A model generated the notes under the pieces. The model ran no database searches, was not told the DNA's origin, and worked only from the letters and a program-made list of their open reading frames with translations. Shown piece by piece: positions 7,055-12,634 of a stretch of 20,463 nucleotides of DNA. Position 1 is the first letter of the stretch, and each line of letters begins with the position of its first letter. Made by a program: the position numbers and the translations under genes. The DNA lies in assembly GCA_036501345.1 (NCBI GenBank), contig DASYAN010000067.1, positions 1-20,463 on the forward strand. The letters run 5' to 3'. The stretch comes from DASYAN01 sp036501345. GTDB lineage: Bacteria > Chloroflexota > Ktedonobacteria > Ktedonobacterales > Ktedonobacteraceae.

Positions 7055-7551
7055 CTTTTTCCTTCCTTCCTGTACAAGCAAGCGTACATCAAGTTGTTAT
7101 AAAAAAATGTTGAATAGGCAATGCTTATACGGCAACTTCACTCAAGCAGTTCTTACTAGGAACACATCTCGATTTGCGGATAAGCTCTCAATATAGTGTT
7201 AAAAAATACTTTTCGGTTAGCTATTACTCAAAAGGAGGAAAAGCTCTCAGCATGAAAACGTATTTCTTAACGACTCCTAAAAGGACAACTAACCGCAAGT
7301 GGGTTCCCACATGGAGTTCCAATTTGGTTACGTTAGACACTTTCACTACCAGAGAGAGTTCACCGGAACCCCACTTGCGATCGTTAGTAGCTAGTATAAC
7401 CAACAAAAAAGTCTTTTGGTAGGACAAAGAGCGACACTTTTGCGGCATTTTTGCGACACTTTTGTGACATCTTGGCTCGGGACCACCTGAACCTGTAGGC
7501 TGCCAGGAAAAATGTCCTCCCTTGAGTGTGAGTGCCGCGCATGCATAACGA
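7055..7551. other. Long leader of the pilin-like gene with a large inverted repeat
   Basis: This 497-bp gap holds the iteron promoter module (7393-7474) and, between the -10 and the pilin-like gene, about 330 nt of apparent untranslated leader. Arms at 7288-7307 and 7365-7388 can pair over about 20 bp (ACTAAC with GTTAGT; GCAAGTGGG-TTCC with GGAACCCCACTTGC) and would sit at the very 5' end of the transcript. A + strand reading frame 7252-7422 with AGGAGG 13 nt before its ATG exists, but its protein is unrecognised. Nothing else is seen. Confidence 0.5.
7393..7474 (-). promoter_or_regulatory. Iteron promoter module, copy 1 (pilin-like gene)
   Basis: Four consecutive 11-bp units on the + strand: GCGACACTTTT (7431), GCGGCATTTTT (7442), GCGACACTTTT (7453) and GTGACATCTTG (7464). 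On the - strand they are followed, 32 bp later, by a -10 element TATACT (7393-7398) preceded by TTGGT. No -35 hexamer is at the right distance. Same layout as copies at 10415, 15084 and 19995, so a shared regulator is likely. Confidence 0.7.
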
Positions 7552-10299
7552 CTAAAAGACTCGTACATTCTCAAAGCGTACATCTGCAGGATTGCTATCG
7601 TCATTGGCCATGGCTGCAACAATACCATCACTCGAGAGATTGTTATCCACCTTTGTAATAAATTGGCCGTTGACGTAGAAATAGAGACTATGCTTGTGCA
7701 CTATGATGGTCAGTTGGTTGGTCTGGTTATACCCTCGCTTGATCGCAGAACTATAGGTATAGGTAAGAACGCTATTTGCCTCTGCCAGATCAAAGTTTCC
7801 GAGAGTTTTATCTACATTTGGACGGATGCGGATACGATACTGTGGATCGCCTGCATTGTTCTGGATATTGTTCCAGCGGAAAATGAAGCCACCTCCATCA
7901 CCTTGAATGGTGGTTATATCTGCCTGCAAGGCGAAGTTGCTCACAAAGATCCCCGGAATAGTGTAAAACACAAATGTTCTTGGCTGCGAGACTTGTAGAC
8001 TGAAAGTAGAGATCTGAGAGAGCGGCTTTCTGCTGGTGACACTTGTGTAGAGTTGCTCTGGAGTAAGTGAGAGCTTGGGATCGGAATGATACCGCTCCCA
8101 GAGCTGATCCACGCTATGATGAGTTACGTGATGAAAGACTGTTGAAAATGTTTGTCCTGCCTGTAGAGCATGATTGAGTTGATCGACAATGCTGAGGGTA
8201 GTATGCTGCTCTAACCACAGTAGGAAGCGAGCCGCTATACCTCCTCCTTGAAGATAGCTATTCTGTGGTTGTACCCCATTTGGCAGAGACCAATCGTCAT
8301 CGTTAGCTGGCCCATAGACATCGCGAGCATAATCAGCCATGCCATCAGCAAACCAACCAGGAACTCCCGAGGGATAGTGCTCAAGAAGGACTGTTAGCTC
8401 ATGGGTGAGCAATCCAAAATCATTGGGATGTTGCTGCATCCAATTAGCACTGAGAATAATAGTTGCACCGTTGATGCTCGCCACGGAAGAGAGATTCGAT
8501 GCAAATGTGAGTGTTACGGTCTTCGGGGCTGTGGTAGGATCAAGAGCGAACCGGTTTACCAGTTGTGGATAGACTGCATTGAAGACTTGATTGAGATTCT
8601 GGGCAGTCTTCAGCATAGAGGGATCAGCATTCTGGATCGTTAGTCCATATAAAGGAGGTCTATAATTGGCTATCAAGCTTGTGCTTGTGGGCGAGAGAGA
8701 GGCATATGGTTGCTTCTGTAGGAAAGATCGCCCATTGAAAGCCTGGGAAAGACCGATGATAACCAGGGCCACCAGGATTATCATTGATACAATGAACCAG
8801 GAACTCTGAGAGGAACAATTGAACAACCGAAATGTCGACACGTGCCTCATGTGATAACTAATCCCAATATCTTGAGGGGATGGATGCGAATATCGGTTAT
8901 GTCGAGCTATATACCTATTATCCTCTTCATGTAGCTCCACATCATCGACTACAGAATGGTCCTGTTGCTGTTCTACTATTAGGAATTCGTGCTGGACACG
9001 TCCATAGTCAATAACTGTCTGGTGCAAGGCGTAGCGCTCTGATCCCCAGTGCTCTAGCAACCCGCTATTGCACAGTTCATTCAATACCTCGACTGGCTTC
9101 TGGCTCACTACCAGGGCTGCTTCCTTCGAAAAGCTATTGGGTTTGGGTGGGAAGATGGAGAGAGCACGCAAAGCTGCATAGGCCTCGGGGTTGAGCTGCT
9201 GATCACAGATGGCTATGGTGGTGAGCAAAGGGAGAGGTATGCTTTCTAGAAGATTGAAAGGATGTCTCCTGGGTGCAATTACTATGTTCGCATTTAAGAA
9301 CTGCTGAGTATCATGGAATTGAGCCAGAGCTGCTCGCAAGGGCTCGGACTGTCCAGCGGAGACAGTCGATACTACATATTTGCCTATCAGGGTCAATGCT
9401 AATGGCAAGCCTCCCACAGCTCGTACCAACTCTCGTGCCCCCACGGGATCTTGCTGGACCTGTTGTGGAATAAAACGAGCCAGTAGAGCCAGACCATGAT
9501 CCTCCTCTAGTTGGGGAATGACAATAGTTTCCTGCTGGTCGAAGGTAGAGATAATACGGGGCTGGCGCGTGGTCATCAGATAGGTACATTGCGCTCCACC
9601 AACCTGGAAAGCTGCAGCATGCTCGTCTGCCCAAACATCGTCGATAATCAGCAACATGCAACGGTTGCCAATGGCCGTTCGCAGAGCCTGGCCCCATGCC
9701 TCCCGATTATTAATATTTTCTACCTGACTTGGCACAACTCCCAGCAGTGTACTCCAGCGAGCAAGTTCGTCCAATATTTTTGGCTCTTGTCCCAATCTGG
9801 CCCACAAGATACCATCGCAGAAGTGGGCCTGGACCTGCTCATCTTTGGCCAGAGCTGCTGCCAGGACGGTTTTGCCAATACCGGGCAAGCTATCCTCGGC
9901 AGTCAATACTACACTCTTGCCTTCAAACAGACACTGCTTCACCTGTGTTAATGAACCATAGCATCCCAACAAGCTGTTGGCACTCCCCGACATCTTGTCG
10001 ATGACGGAATCGAGCAGATACTCCTCCTGCTCCGCGAGATCTAGCATGGGGAACTCGTCAATAAGAGATGGTGCTTCCTCCTGCACTGAGTCGTTTTTAT
10101 CAACCTCTTCTATAAGACCTAACTCTTCGATAGTTCTGCCAAAGAGGAGACTCAATTGTTCACGATAGTGAGGATGAGGCATAACCAGCCGCAATTCCCA
10201 GCGGCCCACGGTTCTCGTATTAACCCCCAATGTCTTAGCGAGCTTGCTCTGGGACCAGCCACGTGCTTCCCGTGCAACTTTCAATGGATGGGCTTTCAT
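7552..10299 (-). CDS. Membrane-spanning HTH / NB-ARC NTPase with extracellular BSP-like and LamG-like domains
   Basis: 915 residues. Order: XRE HTH (10-62); linker; NB-ARC/STAND NTPase (about 112-340) with P-loop 'PGIGKT' 139-144, Walker B 'LLIIDDVW' 216-223, 'TTR' 243-245 and 'GLPLAL' 297-302; a winged-helix region to about 434 ending 'YALHQTVIDYGR'; membrane helix about 501-521; an outer BSP-like (PF04450) peptidase fold (about 550-740: 'THELTVLLEHYPSGVPGWF', 'GMADYARDVYG', 'IAARFLLWLEQH', 'VDQLWERY'); and a LamG/DUF1080-like beta domain (about 770-915). The P-loop's first Gly is Ser137. In the BSP part, His633 and Glu634 are kept, but the second HExxH histidine is Val637 and the expected downstream Glu is Asp652, so proteolysis is unlikely. 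Inferred role: outside ligand sensing, NTP-dependent switching, DNA binding. It has an iteron promoter module and an AGGAAGGAAGGTG ribosome binding site. Confidence 0.8.
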   Translation of the reverse strand: MKAHPLKVAREARGWSQSKLAKTLGVNTRTVGRWELRLVMPHPHYREQLSLLFGRTIEELGLIEEVDKNDSVQEEAPSLIDEFPMLDLAEQEEYLLDSVIDKMSGSANSLLGCYGSLTQVKQCLFEGKSVVLTAEDSLPGIGKTVLAAALAKDEQVQAHFCDGILWARLGQEPKILDELARWSTLLGVVPSQVENINNREAWGQALRTAIGNRCMLLIIDDVWADEHAAAFQVGGAQCTYLMTTRQPRIISTFDQQETIVIPQLEEDHGLALLARFIPQQVQQDPVGARELVRAVGGLPLALTLIGKYVVSTVSAGQSEPLRAALAQFHDTQQFLNANIVIAPRRHPFNLLESIPLPLLTTIAICDQQLNPEAYAALRALSIFPPKPNSFSKEAALVVSQKPVEVLNELCNSGLLEHWGSERYALHQTVIDYGRVQHEFLIVEQQQDHSVVDDVELHEEDNRYIARHNRYSHPSPQDIGISYHMRHVSTFRLFNCSSQSSWFIVSMIILVALVIIGLSQAFNGRSFLQKQPYASLSPTSTSLIANYRPPLYGLTIQNADPSMLKTAQNLNQVFNAVYPQLVNRFALDPTTAPKTVTLTFASNLSSVASINGATIILSANWMQQHPNDFGLLTHELTVLLEHYPSGVPGWFADGMADYARDVYGPANDDDWSLPNGVQPQNSYLQGGGIAARFLLWLEQHTTLSIVDQLNHALQAGQTFSTVFHHVTHHSVDQLWERYHSDPKLSLTPEQLYTSVTSRKPLSQISTFSLQVSQPRTFVFYTIPGIFVSNFALQADITTIQGDGGGFIFRWNNIQNNAGDPQYRIRIRPNVDKTLGNFDLAEANSVLTYTYSSAIKRGYNQTNQLTIIVHKHSLYFYVNGQFITKVDNNLSSDGIVAAMANDDSNPADVRFENVRVF

Positions 10300-10690
10300 C
10301 TAGCGCACCTTCCTTCCTAGGTGGAGAATGAAACAGTTTCTAACTCCTTCAGCTTTGCGATAGCCACTTGCATCAAGTATCGCCAGCATGCCAAGAGCCA
10401 CTTCATACTTATTTAGTCTAACCAATCAATGTGACTTCCGCTAGCAAAAAATGCGACACCTTTGCGGCACTTTTACGACACCTTTACGACATTTTTGTCA
10501 TGTACCATCCGAATCTAAGGACATGCAGAAGAAATGTCCTATTCTGAGGGTGAATCATCACATGTCCTCTAGAGAGTTCTACCGGAAAGAGCAGCTCATT
10601 GTCATCTTTAACACTTTTGGGGAAAGGTGGAAGAAGATTAGTCTTGATGTGCAGATCTGGAAAATACGTAACACTTTGACAATGATCAAC
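10300..10690. other. Intergenic region with iteron module, between the two BSP-containing genes
   Basis: This 391-bp gap holds the promoter module of the 915-aa gene (10415-10496), its leader of about 110 nt, and upstream DNA that lines up without gaps with the equivalent part of copy 1 (AAATGTCCT lies exactly 79 bp from the first repeat unit in both). The far end is the downstream flank of the 574-aa gene; ATTGTCA and TGACAAT at about 10597-10684 form a weak, long-loop inverted repeat. No gene is seen. Confidence 0.5.
10415..10496 (-). promoter_or_regulatory. Iteron promoter module, copy 2 (NB-ARC receptor gene)
   Basis: Four 11-bp units: GCGACACCTTT (10453), GCGGCACTTTT (10464), ACGACACCTTT (10475) and ACGACATTTTT (10486). 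On the - strand the array is followed by TTTTTTGCTAGC and then a -10 element TAGACT (10415-10420) preceded by TTGGT, 32 bp from the array. The start codon is at 10299, giving a leader of about 110 nt. Confidence 0.7.
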
Positions 10691-12415
10691 TTAAAAGATT
10701 TGTACATTCTCAAACCTTACCTTTGTGACTTTGGTCTCGTCAACAGCCATCACTCCTACCGTACCATAGCTCGAACTGCTATCATCTACTTTTGCAATGA
10801 ACTGACCATTGATATACAGATAGATGGTATGTTTCTGCGCTACGACCGTCAGTTTATTGCTATGTTCCAATCCTTGACTAACTGCTGCACTAAAACCGGA
10901 AGCAAGCAAATGCGTTTGTTCCATTAGCTCGTATGTCCCATTTAGATAGATCTGGAAGTGGTAGCTTGCAGTATTCCCATTGCGAAAAACAAAGCCAGCA
11001 ACGGAGTTGCCAGAATCGACAATCATATCCGCCTGCATAGCGAAATTACTCATAGACAACTTTGGAACAAATATAGGCTCAAACGTATGCCATCGGGTTA
11101 TTCGCACACGCAGTAAAGAGGCTTGATACACTGGCTTTCTGCTAATGACAGTCTTATAGAGCTGCTCTGGAGTCAGTGTGATATCAGGATGTGCCTGATA
11201 CTGACTCCAGAGATTATCTATCTTCTGCTGAGTTAAATGGTTGAAAGTATCTGAAAAAGACTGCCGTGTCTGAAGAGCATGATTGAGTTGATCGACAATA
11301 TCAAGCCTTGTATGCTGTTCTAGCCAGAGGAGAAAGCGAGCAGCTATTCCACCCCCTTGCCTATAGCTATCCCGTGGCTGTACACCATTTGGTAAGGACC
11401 AATCGTCATCGTCAGCTGGCCCATACACACTGCGGGCATAGTCAGCCACGCCAGTAGCAAACCAGCTAGGAGCACCGGAGGGATACTGCTCAACAAAGAG
11501 TATTAGCTCATGGGTCAGTAATCCTACGTCAGTGGGATGCTGATGCATCCAATCAGAACTAATGGTAATCGTAGAGCCATTAATAGCTGCCGGGGAAGGT
11601 TGATGCGATGAGAACGCCAGCGTCACGTTCTGCAATTTGGTCGCATGAGGGTCAGAGGCAAATCGGCTCACTAGTTGTGGATAGACTGCATTGAAGACTT
11701 GATTGAGGTGTTGGGAAGCATTCAGCAAAGAAGGGTCTGTGTTATGGATTGTTAGTGTATATAAAGGAAAGCTAGGAGCATCTGCTGTATTGATATTTGT
11801 GGGTGTAGGAGATTTTAGTGTAGGAGATTTTAGTACAGGCAATACTATATAGGTGCTATGGGTTAAAGGATGCAGAATGAACACTAACAGAACATTGATG
11901 ATGGCCACCAGAGTTAGAAGGATCTTTAATGACATGGACATGGGATGTAAAGAGAAGCGCTTGAAAGGTTGAAATGTTGATCTGCTGCCTCTATATCCCC
12001 AGAGAGATCGCTGCAAAAAGAGGTCACTTTCAGCTAAACGAAACTCTTGCTGTCCATCCAGCTGTGTAAGCTGACTATCATGTCCTTGCAGACTATTGGT
12101 ACTCTCCAGGTCCTGAGGGATGCCAGAATCTGCCAGGATCAATGCTTGCATCGGGACACTTGGAGTGGTGGATTGGATAATAGGGGATGCTTCTTCCTGC
12201 ACCACATCCAGCTCATCGGCATTGTCTCGCAGGCCTAATTCCTTAGCTGTTTTGCCGAAGAGGTTCAACAATCTGTCACGATAGTAAGGGTGAGGTATAG
12301 CTAGCCCCTGCTCCCAGCGGCTCACGGTTTTGATGCTGACCCCTACTGCCTCAGCGACCTGAGCCTGGGACCATTCCCGCTGCTTTCGCTCAACTTTCAA
12401 CAGGGAGGCTTTCAT
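10691..12415 (-). CDS. Membrane-tethered XRE-type HTH protein with BSP-like and LamG-like outer domains, no NB-ARC
   Basis: 574 residues. HTH at about 14-62 ('WSQAQVAEAVGVSIKTVSRWEQG'), polar linker, one membrane helix at about 161-183, a Ser/Pro/Thr spacer with the repeat 'KSPT', a BSP-like domain at about 217-410 and a LamG/DUF1080-like domain from about 430. The outer 360 residues are closely related to those of the 915-aa protein: 'QVFNAVYPQLV', 'DDDWSLPNGVQP', 'GGGIAARFLLWLEQHT' and 'LTPEQLY' are shared. The HExxH position reads 'HELIL' (His302, Glu303, Leu306) and the downstream 'EG' is 'TG', so zinc binding is probably lost. Linker 'NSLQGHDSQLTQL' matches the first residues of the paralogue's NB-ARC region, a likely scar of NB-ARC deletion. 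The ribosome binding site is AAGGAAG. It lacks the iteron module; its upstream region carries the CTATACTATAC motif also found before the TauE-type gene. Confidence 0.8.
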   Translation of the reverse strand: MKASLLKVERKQREWSQAQVAEAVGVSIKTVSRWEQGLAIPHPYYRDRLLNLFGKTAKELGLRDNADELDVVQEEASPIIQSTTPSVPMQALILADSGIPQDLESTNSLQGHDSQLTQLDGQQEFRLAESDLFLQRSLWGYRGSRSTFQPFKRFSLHPMSMSLKILLTLVAIINVLLVFILHPLTHSTYIVLPVLKSPTLKSPTPTNINTADAPSFPLYTLTIHNTDPSLLNASQHLNQVFNAVYPQLVSRFASDPHATKLQNVTLAFSSHQPSPAAINGSTITISSDWMHQHPTDVGLLTHELILFVEQYPSGAPSWFATGVADYARSVYGPADDDDWSLPNGVQPRDSYRQGGGIAARFLLWLEQHTRLDIVDQLNHALQTRQSFSDTFNHLTQQKIDNLWSQYQAHPDITLTPEQLYKTVISRKPVYQASLLRVRITRWHTFEPIFVPKLSMSNFAMQADMIVDSGNSVAGFVFRNGNTASYHFQIYLNGTYELMEQTHLLASGFSAAVSQGLEHSNKLTVVAQKHTIYLYINGQFIAKVDDSSSSYGTVGVMAVDETKVTKVRFENVQIF

Positions 12416-12451
12416 GTAGTGGTCTTCCTTTTGATACTAGTCATTCTTTTG

Positions 12452-12463
12452 AGTATAGTATAG
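12452..12463 (-). promoter_or_regulatory. Possible promoter/operator motif before the 574-aa HTH gene
   Basis: Read on the - strand, CTATACTATACTC contains two overlapping TATACT hexamers (12452-12457 and 12457-12462). The 11-mer CTATACTATAC is identical to one upstream of the TauE-type gene (4992-5002). No matching -35 was found, so it may be a -10 needing an activator or a regulator site. Confidence 0.3.
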
Positions 12464-12502
12464 GAGAATTTTGCGTGCTTCTCTAGGGGAAAGGAGGGAC
12501 AA

Positions 12503-12634
12503 ATGTCACTAGAGAGAGTGTCGTTACCTACAGCAATGGAGGGACTGTATCATATGTCTCTCCTTTCATCGCTGGCTTCTCTGCACTTATATGAACAAGC
12601 GGCAGCAACCCATTTGTGGCCCTACACGATTTGA
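12503..12634 (+). CDS. Possible small ORF (43 aa), antisense side
   Basis: ATG at 12503 follows AAGGAGGG (12491-12498) by 4 nt, an excellent Shine-Dalgarno sequence, and opens 43 codons on the strand opposite to its neighbours, ending 13 bp inside the 3' end of the TrbL-like gene. The peptide has no recognised motif and no hydrophobic helix. The purine-rich run might be coincidence. Conservation of the peptide elsewhere would be needed to accept it. Confidence 0.2.
   Translation: MSLERVSLPTAMEGLYHMSLLSSLASLHLYEQAAATHLWPYTI

Noticed and set aside
6747..7196. 149-codon + strand frame opposite the pilin-like gene
   Set aside because: It covers the antisense of a gene with a clear ribosome binding site and a two-helix family pattern, and has no signal of its own.
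7252..7422. + strand small frame with AGGAGG upstream in the pilin leader
   Set aside because: Spacing to the ATG is 13 nt, the product is unrecognised, and its sequence is explained by the large inverted repeat and the promoter.
7431..7474. Iteron arrays as CRISPR repeats or a plasmid replication origin
   Set aside because: Units are 11 bp with no unique spacers, occur only three or four times, and stand upstream of four separate genes with a conserved -10; no cas genes or replication initiator are nearby.
9311..9697. 128-codon - strand frame inside the NB-ARC gene
   Set aside because: Alternative frame of a region whose main frame encodes Walker A/B and GLPL motifs in order.
7552..10299. 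Anti-phage STAND (Avs-like) defence protein
   Set aside because: The N-terminal domain is an XRE HTH, not a nuclease or membrane effector, and the C-terminus is extracellular, so sensing of intracellular phage products is unlikely.
10451..10927. 158-codon + strand frame starting in the iteron module
   Set aside because: It begins inside the repeat array and runs antisense to the LamG-like domain of the 574-aa gene.
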